Origin: Arthrobacter crystallopoietes
GTDB lineage: Bacteria; Actinomycetota; Actinomycetes; Actinomycetales; Micrococcaceae
Reading direction: 5' to 3'
Assembly: GCF_017603825.1 (NCBI RefSeq)
Contig: NZ_CP072014.1
Location: forward strand, 2,914,001-2,978,000
Length of the DNA stretch: 64,000 nucleotides
Positions within the stretch are counted from its first letter, which is position 1; every line of letters starts with the position of its first letter. The notes beneath the pieces were generated by a model that was not told the DNA's origin, did no database searches, and worked only from the letters and a program-made list of their open reading frames with translations. Below are positions 18,322 to 26,317 of the stretch, piece by piece. A program made the translations under genes and the position numbers.

Positions 18322-19869
18322 TTAGAAATTCTTCATGTGCGCCTTAATGGCCTTCACATACGTCTTGGTGTCGTCAAACATGCCATGGGTCTTTACCGAG
18401 TGCTGGCCCTGGTAATACGACGCAATCGCGTCGTCGAGATCATCGCTGGTGCGGACGAGCGAGCGGATGATGGCCACGCCGGCAGTGGCGTTGTCGTAGG
18501 GATCCAGCAGGTTCAGTTTCCGGCCAACCAGATCCGAGGCCCAGTCGCCCGAGGACGGAATCACCTGCATGGCGCCGATAGCGTTGGCGGGGGAGACCGC
18601 GGTCTGCTGGAAACCGGACTCCTGGTAGGCATGTGCCAAGGCAAGTGCCGGATCAACGCCCATGCTGCGTGCCGTGTCCGCAATGATGGCCTTCATCTGC
18701 GACTGGCTGGGCTGCGGGGTGGAGAGCAGCAGGCGCTTGTTCTCGTTTGCCTTCGCAACCACTGCCTTCGGGTACGAGTAATGGAGGAAGGTGCTGGGCA
18801 CCAAAGGTTCAGCGGATGCAGCGTTCACATCCGTCCCGCCGCTGCCGGCACCCGAGACCTTGATCTTCTGGCCCGGATAGATGACCGACGTCGATTTCAG
18901 CCCGCTCGACTGCAGAAGCTTGCTCAGTGTGATGTTGTGCTTGATCGCAATGCCGTACAGCGTATCGCCGGCCTTGACCGTGTAGGAGGAGCCGGAGCCC
19001 GAAGCCGTTGTCGATGAGGTCTTAGCGGTCTGTACGGTGGCGGCTGAACCGCTGACCTTGATCTTCTGGCCCGGGTAAATGGTGGAAGTGGCCTTGAGGC
19101 CGTTGAGCGAGAGGATCTTGCTCAGGCCCATGCTGTGGCGGGCGGCAATTCCGGACAACGTATCGCCCGACTTGACCGTGTAGGACCCACCGGAGCCCGA
19201 GGCTGTTGTCGAGGTCTTGGCGGTGGTGGTCGCGGACGCAGCCGATCCGCTGACCTTGATCTTCTGGCCCGGGTAAATGGTGGAAGTGGCCTTGAGGCCG
19301 TTGAGCGAGAGGATCTTGCTCAGGCCCATGCTGTGGCGGGCGGCAATTCCGGACAACGTATCGCCCGACTTGACCGTGTAGGACCCACCGGAGGAAGAGG
19401 AGGAGCCCGATGATGACTTGGTGGCTCCCGAGGATGCGCTGCCCGAGAGCTTGATCTTCTGGCCCGGGTAGATGACCGAACTGGGCTTCAAGCCGTTGAG
19501 GCTGAGAACTTTCGAAGTGCCCAGGCCGTAGCGAGCGGCGATACCACTGATGGTTTCGCCCGACTTGACGGTATGGGCTGACGGAGTGGGCTTCAGCGCC
19601 GGACGCAGGGTGGACGGGAGTTGGAGGGCAACATCCGAAGCCGGAACAATCCTGGACAGTTGCACGGGGAGGTCCGGACCGGCCAGCTTGGGCTGCAGTG
19701 CCATGCGGGGAGCCTGCTCCGCCGCTTGGGCCGGAAGCGCAAAAGCAGCGGAGGAAAGTACGACGGCGGGAATCGCCGCGGTGGCCGCGGCGGTCAGCAG
19801 CTTGCGGGAAGGCTGGGCTGCAGTCCGTCCCTGGGCGCGGCTGCTGGAGAACGGGCGCTGGTCAGTCAT
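18322..19869 (-). CDS. Secreted lytic transglycosylase with four LysM domains
   Basis: A 515-residue cell wall hydrolase. A signal peptide (about residues 22-50, ending ALPAQAA) is followed by four LysM peptidoglycan-binding domains (about 98-142, 163-208, 228-273 and 295-340), separated by Ser/Thr/Gly-rich linkers. An SLT-type transglycosylase domain (about 388-500) has the likely catalytic Glu417 in AYQESGF, then AIGAMQV and NATAGVAII. The start at 19869 was chosen because GAGGA lies 6 bases upstream. LysM domains 2 and 3 are encoded by an identical 147-bp DNA repeat. It probably remodels peptidoglycan during growth or division. Confidence 0.93.
   Translation of the reverse strand: MTDQRPFSSSRAQGRTAAQPSRKLLTAAATAAIPAVVLSSAAFALPAQAAEQAPRMALQPKLAGPDLPVQLSRIVPASDVALQLPSTLRPALKPTPSAHTVKSGETISGIAARYGLGTSKVLSLNGLKPSSVIYPGQKIKLSGSASSGATKSSSGSSSSSGGSYTVKSGDTLSGIAARHSMGLSKILSLNGLKATSTIYPGQKIKVSGSAASATTTAKTSTTASGSGGSYTVKSGDTLSGIAARHSMGLSKILSLNGLKATSTIYPGQKIKVSGSAATVQTAKTSSTTASGSGSSYTVKAGDTLYGIAIKHNITLSKLLQSSGLKSTSVIYPGQKIKVSGAGSGGTDVNAASAEPLVPSTFLHYSYPKAVVAKANENKRLLLSTPQPSQSQMKAIIADTARSMGVDPALALAHAYQESGFQQTAVSPANAIGAMQVIPSSGDWASDLVGRKLNLLDPYDNATAGVAIIRSLVRTSDDLDDAIASYYQGQHSVKTHGMFDDTKTYVKAIKAHMKNF
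19049..19195 (-). repeat. Exact 147-bp tandem repeat, copy A (LysM domain 3)
   Basis: Every base matches copy B at 19247-19393 (offset 198). It encodes 49 residues from SGGSYTVK to KIKVSG. The 51-base linkers between the copies are not identical. Confidence 0.95.
19247..19393 (-). repeat. Exact 147-bp tandem repeat, copy B (LysM domain 2)
   Basis: Identical to copy A at 19049-19195, including third codon positions. The other two LysM domains of the protein are only similar. Confidence 0.95.
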
Positions 19870-20087
19870 GGACATTCCTCATCAGTGGTCAGCGGCATGT
19901 GCCGAAGGCCCGTAGGCTGTTGTACGAGTTACGTGTGTTTCGGTTGTTATCAATGTGAAACTTGTGACTTGAGTGAATCTACACCAATTCCGCATAACAC
20001 AAAAGCGAAATTTGGTGCATGGATATCTGGGGCGGCGTGTCGACTTCGGAAGTGGTTTGAAAGGCCCGCTCATGGCACGCTTATTAC
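19870..20087. promoter_or_regulatory. Divergent promoter region between the LysM gene and the Rv2175c-like gene
   Basis: 218 bases, clearly more AT-rich than the surroundings. On the minus strand TTTGTG and TAGATT lie 16 bases apart and could drive the LysM gene. No terminator is present, and I could not fit a ydaO-type (cyclic di-AMP) riboswitch to the leader. Confidence 0.45.
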
Positions 20088-20441
20088 GTGAGTGAACTCG
20101 AAGAATTAATTACCGAATGGTTGCCGTTGCCCGATGTGGCCGAACGTCTCGACGTGTCAATCAAGAAGGTCCACAGCCTTATTGATGAAGGAGCCGTGAT
20201 TGCCGTTCGGATAGGGGAGAGAAATATCCGATCCATTCCCGCTGCATTCATTGTCGAGGATCAGATCCTTGACAGCCTTAAGGGCACGATTGCTGTTCTC
20301 GGCGATTCAGGCTTCAGTGACGAGGCAATACTGCGCTGGCTCTTTACTGCCGATGAAACACTCCCGGGTCGCCCGATCGACGCACTGCTCGAGGGCCGCA
20401 AAACCGAGATCCGGCGCCGCGCCCAGGCTCTCGCCTGGTAG
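20088..20441 (+). CDS. Winged-helix DNA-binding protein, Rv2175c family
   Basis: A 117-residue protein with an N-terminal helix-turn-helix (LPLPDVAERLDVSIKKVHSL) and the family C-terminal block GFSDEAILRWLF, LPGRPIDALLEGRKTE, RRRAQALAW. In M. tuberculosis Rv2175c is a DNA-binding substrate of PknL, and phosphorylation lowers its DNA binding. The pknL gene lies 1.9 kb away here, with the LysM gene between. The N-terminal extension that carries the phosphorylated threonine in Rv2175c is short here, so control by phosphorylation may differ. The GTG start has no Shine-Dalgarno sequence. Confidence 0.87.
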   Translation: MSELEELITEWLPLPDVAERLDVSIKKVHSLIDEGAVIAVRIGERNIRSIPAAFIVEDQILDSLKGTIAVLGDSGFSDEAILRWLFTADETLPGRPIDALLEGRKTEIRRRAQALAW

Positions 20442-20497
20442 AGCACGCTGGCCGGACCGTAGCTGGACCGGGGCACTCGGCTGAACGCAATTCCAAC

Positions 20498-21607
20498 TTA
20501 AGCGGTGCGCCGCACCGCGCGGTCGGCGAGGTGTTGAAGGGCCTCGCCGACAACGGTATCCACGGGCAGCAACTCCAAAGCGCCAAAAGCAGCATCGCTG
20601 AGTTCGGCAATCATCGCCTCAACTGAGCCGAGGGCCCCCGATTGTTCGATGATCGCGCGGAGCCCGTCGATTTCCGCTCCCGTGAGATCAGGAGATCCCA
20701 GATGCTTGTCGAGATAGTCACGCTCAGAAGCGCTGCAGTTGTTGAGTGTCAATCCGATCAATACGGTCCGCTTGCCTTCACGGAGATCATCGCCGGCGGG
20801 CTTGCCTGTTGTTTCAGGGTCGCCAAAGACGCCAAGGACGTCATCGCGGATCTGGAACGCTTCTCCCAATGGGAGCCCGAATGCGGAATAACGGCTGATC
20901 AGTTCCGAGTCACCTCCGGCTAACGCGCCCCCTAGGCAGAGCGGATGCTCGGTGGAATACTTGGCGGACTTATAACGAAGAATCTTCAGCGCCCGGTCCA
21001 CTGCGTGCTCCCGCGGCCGGCCGGGACCCGCTACTTCTTCAAGTACATCCAGGTATTGACCGGCCATCACCTCGGCTCGCATTCTGTTGAAGATCTTCCG
21101 GGCAGTTGTTCCGGAGGCGCCCTCCGAACCGATTCCGGCGAAGACTTCTTCGCTGAAGGACAAACAGAGGTCACCTGCGAGGATAGCGGCGGCTTCGCCG
21201 TACCGTTCTGCGCCCAGGGACCACCCGCGTTGGCGATGCCGGAGTTCAAAGCCACGATGAACGCTCGGTTTTCCCCTTCGGGTGTCCGAACGGTCGATGA
21301 TGTCGTCATGAATCAATGCCGCAGCCTGGAAAAGTTCAATGGCGATACCCGCTTGAACTGCCTGTCCGGCCAACTCAGCACCGCCGGCTCCGCGCCATCC
21401 CCAGTACGCGAGCAAGGCACGCAACCGTTTTCCGCCATCTGCCAGAACCGCGACGGCATCTATCAGTTCAGCCGCGTCCTCGGAAATCTCCTGTAACTGC
21501 GCCCGTTGTTCACCGAGAAACTCCTGCAACCCCGTGACGAGGCAGTTCTGGAATTTCTCCTGCTCGGCTGTCGAACGGTTTCTGTTGTCAGACGTCTCCA
21601 TATTCAC
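20498..21607 (-). CDS. Polyprenyl (geranylgeranyl-type) diphosphate synthase
   Basis: A 369-residue trans-isoprenyl diphosphate synthase. The first aspartate-rich motif is DDIID (residues 101-105) in IHDDIIDRSDTRRG, and the second region is RDDVLGVFGD, so the last Asp of a strict DDxxD is Gly here, as is common in short-chain synthases of actinobacteria. The product length (probably C15-C20) cannot be read with certainty. The GTG start follows GAGGA with 6 bases spacing. The location next to the Rv2175c homologue matches mycobacterial idsA2. Confidence 0.9.
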   Translation of the reverse strand: MNMETSDNRNRSTAEQEKFQNCLVTGLQEFLGEQRAQLQEISEDAAELIDAVAVLADGGKRLRALLAYWGWRGAGGAELAGQAVQAGIAIELFQAAALIHDDIIDRSDTRRGKPSVHRGFELRHRQRGWSLGAERYGEAAAILAGDLCLSFSEEVFAGIGSEGASGTTARKIFNRMRAEVMAGQYLDVLEEVAGPGRPREHAVDRALKILRYKSAKYSTEHPLCLGGALAGGDSELISRYSAFGLPLGEAFQIRDDVLGVFGDPETTGKPAGDDLREGKRTVLIGLTLNNCSASERDYLDKHLGSPDLTGAEIDGLRAIIEQSGALGSVEAMIAELSDAAFGALELLPVDTVVGEALQHLADRAVRRTA

Positions 21608-21729
21608 CGGCTTTCCTCAGAAAGAGGCGATCCGGGCCGGTGATATTGCAGCAAGACATACTCCTCGACGGGCAGGCGGGTACCTGACCAGTCTAGCCAC
21701 GGTAAAGCGCCGTCATGGCCAACGGAACT

Positions 21730-21744
21730 TACCATAGAGAGGTG
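21730..21744 (+). promoter_or_regulatory. -10 element and leaderless start of dinB
   Basis: TACCAT at 21730-21735 lies 6 bases before the GTG at 21742. An in-frame ATG at 21715 lies upstream of this element. Confidence 0.5.
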
Positions 21745-23040
21745 AGCGAGGTACGGCAACAGAACTGCACCATAATGCATGTCGACATGGACGCGTTTTT
21801 TGTCGCCGTCGAACTCCTAGAGCGTCCCGATTTAGTCGGCCGGCCTGTGATTGTTGGATCGCCGTCGGGAAGGTCGGTTGTACTCTCAGCTTCGTATGAA
21901 GCCAGGGAGCACGGGGTTCGTTCCGCAATGCCGATGTCGCGTGCCCAGCGCCTGAGCCCGCATTCGGTGATAATCGAACCGCATCAGTACAAGTACCACC
22001 GCGTATCCGAAAAGGTGATGGAGATTTTCCGGAACATCACCCCCGAAGTCGAGCAACTGAGTGTCGACGAAGCATTTCTCGATGTCAGCGGTTCGATCCG
22101 CAGACTGGGCCAACCTCTGGAGATCGGTGCGCTCATCCGGCAGACCATCCGGTCGGAGCTGGGGATCACGGCCACGGTCGGGATTGCCTCGAGCAAGTTC
22201 GTGGCGAAGATCGCCTCCACGCATGCCAAACCTGATGGGCTGCTGCTGATTCCGCAGGAGCGCACGGTCGAGTTCCTGCACACGCTACCGGTGGGGGCGC
22301 TGTGGGGCGTGGGGGCGAAGACCCGGGACATCCTGGCCAGGCTCGGCATCCATACGGTCGCGGATCTGGCCCACACGCCCCAACAGACATTGCGTCGGGT
22401 TCTCGGAACTGCTGGGGACCATGTGTACCGGCTGGCCTGGGGGATCGACGACCGGAAAGTGACACCGGAAAGGCTCGAGAAGAGTGTAGGCGCCGAAGAG
22501 ACTTTTGCCGACGACGTCTCGGAGACCGCGCAGCTGCAGCGCGAACTGTTGCGTCTTGCGCACAGAACCGCAGTGAGGCTAAGGGCGTCCGGAATGCAAT
22601 GCAGGGCAGTGGCGCTGAAACTTCGCTACGCGGACTTCACTACCCTGAGCAGATCCCGGCGCCTCGCGGAGCCCGCCGACAGCGCCCATCAGCTGTATGC
22701 AGCGGCCGTGGCACAGCTTGCCGGTTTGGGCGAGCGGCCGATGCCTGTTCGGCTGATAGGGCTGCGTGCAGAACAGCTGGAGCCAACGGCCGGCGCGGGG
22801 CAGCAACTGACCATTGACGGCACCGAGGATAACTGGCGGATTGCTGAGGAGGCACTGGACAAGGTGAACATGAAGTTTGGCCGTGGCGGAGTCATGCCCG
22901 CCGCCTTGTTGCCGCCAGCTCAACGGGGTATCAAACCTAGGCGGAACCAAGTTTCGACCGGTGATGCAGGTGGGGAAACGGGGCTTGCAAAGGGTGGCCG
23001 GAAGCGCTCGGAGCCAGGCCGGACGGACGATAGGACTTGA
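21742..23040 (+). CDS. dinB: DNA polymerase IV (Y family)
   Basis: A 432-residue translesion polymerase. Catalytic acidic residues are in HVDMDAFF (residues 14-21) and SVDEAFLDVSG. The little finger domain follows, and QQLTIDG near the C-terminus looks like a beta-clamp binding motif. The final 45 residues are basic and likely disordered. The start was set at GTG 21742 rather than ATG 21715 because a -10-like element lies 6 bases upstream and the Y-family similarity begins shortly after. No LexA (SOS) box was recognised near it. Confidence 0.92.
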   Translation: MSEVRQQNCTIMHVDMDAFFVAVELLERPDLVGRPVIVGSPSGRSVVLSASYEAREHGVRSAMPMSRAQRLSPHSVIIEPHQYKYHRVSEKVMEIFRNITPEVEQLSVDEAFLDVSGSIRRLGQPLEIGALIRQTIRSELGITATVGIASSKFVAKIASTHAKPDGLLLIPQERTVEFLHTLPVGALWGVGAKTRDILARLGIHTVADLAHTPQQTLRRVLGTAGDHVYRLAWGIDDRKVTPERLEKSVGAEETFADDVSETAQLQRELLRLAHRTAVRLRASGMQCRAVALKLRYADFTTLSRSRRLAEPADSAHQLYAAAVAQLAGLGERPMPVRLIGLRAEQLEPTAGAGQQLTIDGTEDNWRIAEEALDKVNMKFGRGGVMPAALLPPAQRGIKPRRNQVSTGDAGGETGLAKGGRKRSEPGRTDDRT

Positions 23041-23111
23041 TCAACCGTCATGAGCGCTGGATAAGCCGTCAATAAGGACATGCAGCTTTCGAATGAACCG
23101 TTTGCAATCTA

Positions 23112-23127
23112 TCCTTAGTAGTAAGGA
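23112..23127. promoter_or_regulatory. Inverted repeat upstream of the DUF3040 gene
   Basis: TCCTTA-GTAG-TAAGGA, a 16-bp inverted repeat about 95 bases before the start codon, in an AT-rich stretch with TTGCAA just upstream. It may be an operator; no regulator is assigned. Confidence 0.4.
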
Positions 23128-23222
23128 AATGAAGTTTTTACGGGAAGTTCGAGGAACTCTTTTCCCAGCACGTCCGTTTCATAGATAAGCGGACTACGGG
23201 GGACAGGAAGAAGGAGGTTCAG

Positions 23223-23603
23223 ATGCCACTCTCAGAGCATGAACAGCGGCTGCTGGATCAGCTGGAGCAGCAACTGCATGCTGATGACCCCAAATTTGCC
23301 AGCCATATGGAGTCGGCCTCGGGCCGGTCGCTGTCAACGAGGCACATAGTTGTCGGCTCGCTGATTGCGGTGGCGGGCATTCTGGTGCTGTTGATTGGTA
23401 TCTCCAACCAAATCATTGCCTTGGGTGTTCTCGGATTCATAGTGATGGGGGCCGGTGTTTATTGGGCGACCAGCAGGCGCTCAGGAGGGGGCAAGGATGC
23501 TTCTTCCACGGCCGGCAAGTCTTCCCCGCCATCCAAGGGAGGGTTTATGTCCAACCTGGAGAACCGGTGGGACGAACGCCGCCAAGGCGAGGACCGTCAA
23601 TAA
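23223..23603 (+). CDS. DUF3040 membrane protein
   Basis: A 126-residue protein of the actinobacterial DUF3040 family (M. tuberculosis Rv2169c type). The N-terminus MPLSEHEQRLLDQLEQQL is the family signature. Two membrane segments follow (about residues 39-59 and 62-80), then a Ser/Gly-rich cytoplasmic tail. The function is not known. The start has an excellent site AAGGAGG. In many actinobacteria this gene lies next to the dcw cluster, as here. Confidence 0.9.
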   Translation: MPLSEHEQRLLDQLEQQLHADDPKFASHMESASGRSLSTRHIVVGSLIAVAGILVLLIGISNQIIALGVLGFIVMGAGVYWATSRRSGGGKDASSTAGKSSPPSKGGFMSNLENRWDERRQGEDRQ

Positions 23604-23676
23604 CCACATCGCCATGGAACCTTAACCAGCCAGCCTCCTTACTCCACTTTCCTCCCATCGGCGGAAATCAGAGCTA

Positions 23677-23712
23677 AAAGAAAGACCCGTCCAGGACGGG
23701 TCTTTTCTTATT
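23677..23712 (+). terminator. Terminator after the DUF3040 gene
   Basis: An 11-bp perfect stem AAAGACCCGTC/GACGGGTCTTT with loop CAG is followed by TTCTTATTT. Confidence 0.9.
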
Positions 23713-23838
23713 TAACGGATTCGAGCGCTGTTGGGCGCCAGCCGGAGCCAATTCCCTCCACCTTCCACCACCTTCATCGTGCCCTGAACTGGCGCGGAAT
23801 ACAGCCCAAGGGAAATACCCGCATCTGCGCTTTATGTG

Positions 23839-23888
23839 TTGACTGTGGTGAATTGTGGAGTAAAGTGGAGGACATCAGAGGTTAGTGG
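23839..23888 (+). promoter_or_regulatory. mraZ promoter with MraZ-type GTGG repeats
   Basis: The -35 TTGACT (23839-23844) and -10 TAAAGT (23861-23866) are separated by 16 bases. GTGG occurs at 23845, 23855, 23865 and 23885, an exact 10-bp register with one position (23875) missing. MraZ of other bacteria binds direct repeats with this spacing at its own promoter, so autoregulation of the dcw cluster is likely. Confidence 0.75.
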
Positions 23889-23934
23889 TGAACGCAGGAG
23901 GTTGACTAACTCCTTTATCGGCAAGGCGGTGGCG

Positions 23935-24366
23935 ATGTTCCTCGGAACACATACGCCGCGGTTGGATGAAAAGGGGCGGTTGATTCTCCCGGCCAAGTTC
24001 CGTGAGGAACTGTCCGATGGACTCGTGCTCACGCGGGGACAAGAGCGTTGCATTTACGTCTTCAGTCAGCGGGAATTCGAACGGGTGCATGAAGAAATGC
24101 GCAAGGCGCCCATATCGTCACGGCAGGCTCGTGACTACATTCGGGTTTTCCTGTCCGGAGCTTCTGATGAGGTACCTGATAAGCAAGGCCGGGTTACGAT
24201 TCCATCCGCGCTTCGTACTTATGCAGGCCTGGACCGGGAACTCGCCGTTATCGGTGCCGGAACGCGTGCAGAAATCTGGGACGCTCAGGCTTGGAACGAG
24301 TACCTGACAGAGAAGGAAGCCGCCTTCTCCGAAACAGATGAAGATGCAATACCTGGAATCTTCTGA
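23935..24366 (+). CDS. mraZ: Transcriptional regulator MraZ
   Basis: A 143-residue protein with two SpoVT/AbrB-like repeats: [19 protein letters not shown] at the start, and [18 protein letters not shown] in the second half. MraZ binds its own promoter and controls the dcw cluster in several bacteria. The start at 23935 matches the conserved MFLGT(H/Y) terminus and has AAGGCGG upstream. An in-frame extension to 23836 would run through the promoter and was rejected. Confidence 0.95.
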   Translation: MFLGTHTPRLDEKGRLILPAKFREELSDGLVLTRGQERCIYVFSQREFERVHEEMRKAPISSRQARDYIRVFLSGASDEVPDKQGRVTIPSALRTYAGLDRELAVIGAGTRAEIWDAQAWNEYLTEKEAAFSETDEDAIPGIF

Positions 24367-24566
24367 CCTTGGTCGGATACAGCACTACCGCCGGATTCTT
24401 GAATGAGATCTCCAGCCGCCCAGCACGACCACCTGAATCACCTTCCCCGGAATCAGGCGGAGAGGCTAGGCGCGGATGGGGATCTGGTCCAAGAATCAAT
24501 CGGTTTAAAGGACTTGCAGGAAGCAGAAGAACCCAGGCAACAAAAACAACCGGAGGAGCAGGCTGG

Positions 24567-25556
24567 ATGAGCGAGGATCGCCCGACAGAGGACCGTCACG
24601 TCCCCGTGCTGCGCGACCGCTGCATCAACCTTCTGGCTCCGGCAATCGAGAGGGCCATTGAATCCACCGGACGTGCCGTTGTCGTTGACGCCACCCTGGG
24701 CATGGGGGGCCATTCCGAGGCGCTGCTCCGGAGGTACGGGCAGCTGCACCTGATCGGAATCGACCGGGATGAGCAGGCTCTGGGACTCGCGAGCAGGCGG
24801 CTGGCTGAATTCAGCAACAGGACAGACTTGGTGCACGCGGTCTATGACGAGATCGCCGACGTGGTCCGTGATCTTGGCATGGACACCGTGGACGGAGTGC
24901 TCTTTGACCTTGGCGTCTCATCGATGCAGCTCGACGAACGGGACCGCGGCTTCGCCTATTCCTACGACGCGCCGCTGGACATGCGCATGGACACCAGCCG
25001 AGGGCGGACCGCGGCGGACGTAGTAAACACTTACAGCCAGGACGAGCTGGTCCGTATCATCCGCAAATGGGGCGAAGAGAAGTTCGCCGGCAGGATCGCC
25101 TCAGCCATTGTGGCAGCCCGTGATGAAGCTCCCCTCGAAACAACCGGTCAGCTGGTGGACGCAATCCGCAAAGTGGTCCCGGCTTCGGCGGCACGTACCG
25201 GCGGGCACCCGGCGAAGAGGACCTTCCAGGCGCTGCGGATCGAAGTCAACGAAGAGCTGGAGGTGCTTGAACGCGCCATCCCTGCTGCATTGGACGTACT
25301 GGGTATGGGTGGCCGGGTAGTGGTCATGTCCTACCACTCCCTGGAAGACAAGATCGTCAAGGGCTTTTTCGCCTCCGGCTCGCGGTCGTCGGCTCCCGTC
25401 GGGTTCCCTGTGGAGCTGGAGGAGCACAAGGCGCAGTTGAAAACTTTGACCAAGGGCACCGAGGTGCCGACTGAAGCAGAGATCGCAGAAAACCCGCGGG
25501 CGGCTTCGGCCAGATTGCGGGCGGTAGAACGGATTCGGAACAGGAGCTCCTCATGA
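24567..25556 (+). CDS. rsmH: 16S rRNA (cytosine1402-N4)-methyltransferase
   Basis: A 329-residue SAM-dependent methyltransferase (MraW) that N4-methylates C1402 of 16S rRNA. The SAM motif is [14 protein letters not shown], followed by [11 protein letters not shown] and DMRMD. The C-terminal part has [11 protein letters not shown]. The ATG at 24567 has GGAGGAG upstream. An upstream in-frame extension of 66 codons lacks similarity. The 200 bases between mraZ and rsmH hold no gene. The stop overlaps the ftsL start by four bases (ATGA). Confidence 0.95.
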   Translation: MSEDRPTEDRHVPVLRDRCINLLAPAIERAIESTGRAVVVDATLGMGGHSEALLRRYGQLHLIGIDRDEQALGLASRRLAEFSNRTDLVHAVYDEIADVVRDLGMDTVDGVLFDLGVSSMQLDERDRGFAYSYDAPLDMRMDTSRGRTAADVVNTYSQDELVRIIRKWGEEKFAGRIASAIVAARDEAPLETTGQLVDAIRKVVPASAARTGGHPAKRTFQALRIEVNEELEVLERAIPAALDVLGMGGRVVVMSYHSLEDKIVKGFFASGSRSSAPVGFPVELEEHKAQLKTLTKGTEVPTEAEIAENPRAASARLRAVERIRNRSSS

Positions 25557-26281
25557 GTGCAACAGCTCGGAACACCAGGCCGGCAGTTCAACCCATGGTG
25601 GAGGGCAGCACGGCCCGGGACGCCCGGTATGCCGCCGCGCTGCCTGAACGGAACACGGCGCCCCGCACACCGCTCTCGGTGGTACCTACCGGACCGGCCC
25701 GCAAGCGCGTGCCATTTGCCGTGTTCTGCTTCGTCGTGCTCGTTGCCGCCCTTGGGTGCGTGCTCGTACTCAATATCTCCGTGTCCGGGGGACAGTATGA
25801 CATCGTGAAGCTGCGCGGCGAGCAGGTTGCCTTGGCCCAGCAGAACGAAAAACTGACACAGCAGCTGGAAAACCGCCAGGCTCCACAGAATCTGGCAGCG
25901 GAGGCTGCACAATTGGGAATGGTGGTTTCGCCTTCGGTCGGTTCCATTGATTTAGAAACGATGAAGGTCAGCGGGGACCCGCAGGCGGCAAAGGAAGGCT
26001 CTGCGCCGTCACAGTTGGTGGAGCGTCCGGAACTCCCGGCGCAGGCACTGACACCCGCTGAAGCCGCTGAAGCCGAGGCAGGAGCTGAAACGGGAGCCCA
26101 GGCTCCGGTTGAGGCCGAAGCTCCGGCAGCAGCGGAAAAGGCACCGGAGGCAGAACAGCAGCCGGCTGAGCCGAAGCGGGCAGCCGAACAGCCGTCAGCC
26201 GGCGGCAGTGAGAAGACATTCAGCCCCGAGGAGCTGAACGGCGGAACCATTCCGGCACCGAAGCAAAAAACAGGGCAGTAA
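25553..26281 (+). CDS. ftsL: FtsL-like cell division protein
   Basis: A 242-residue bitopic protein. The cytoplasmic part (1-52) is basic, one membrane segment follows (about 53-75), then a heptad-rich segment (80-122) typical of FtsL/DivIC-type divisome proteins. Residues 140-242 form a long Ala/Glu/Pro-rich tail not normal for FtsL, which is usually 100-150 residues. The position between rsmH and ftsI is the standard one. FtsL would bind FtsB-like partners, FtsQ, and the FtsWI synthase. The start overlaps the rsmH stop. Confidence 0.85.
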   Translation: MSATARNTRPAVQPMVEGSTARDARYAAALPERNTAPRTPLSVVPTGPARKRVPFAVFCFVVLVAALGCVLVLNISVSGGQYDIVKLRGEQVALAQQNEKLTQQLENRQAPQNLAAEAAQLGMVVSPSVGSIDLETMKVSGDPQAAKEGSAPSQLVERPELPAQALTPAEAAEAEAGAETGAQAPVEAEAPAAAEKAPEAEQQPAEPKRAAEQPSAGGSEKTFSPEELNGGTIPAPKQKTGQ

Positions 26282-26317
26282 CAATAAATTGCCCGGTGAG
26301 ACGAACGAGGATCCCTA

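Larger units (their letters stand above)
23604..23934. other. Intergenic region upstream of mraZ
   Basis: 331 bases holding, in order, the terminator of the DUF3040 gene (23677-23712), about 125 bases in which I see nothing, the mraZ promoter with GTGG repeats (23839-23888), and the mraZ leader. The leader contains an unused AGGAGG at 23896-23901 whose arm can pair with CTCCT at 23910-23914. Confidence 0.6.

Noticed and set aside
19870-20087. Possible cyclic di-AMP (ydaO-type) riboswitch before the LysM gene
   Set aside because: Such riboswitches often precede wall hydrolase genes in actinobacteria, but I could not place the conserved GGGGGACCC-like and GGGTGAATC-like segments in this leader.
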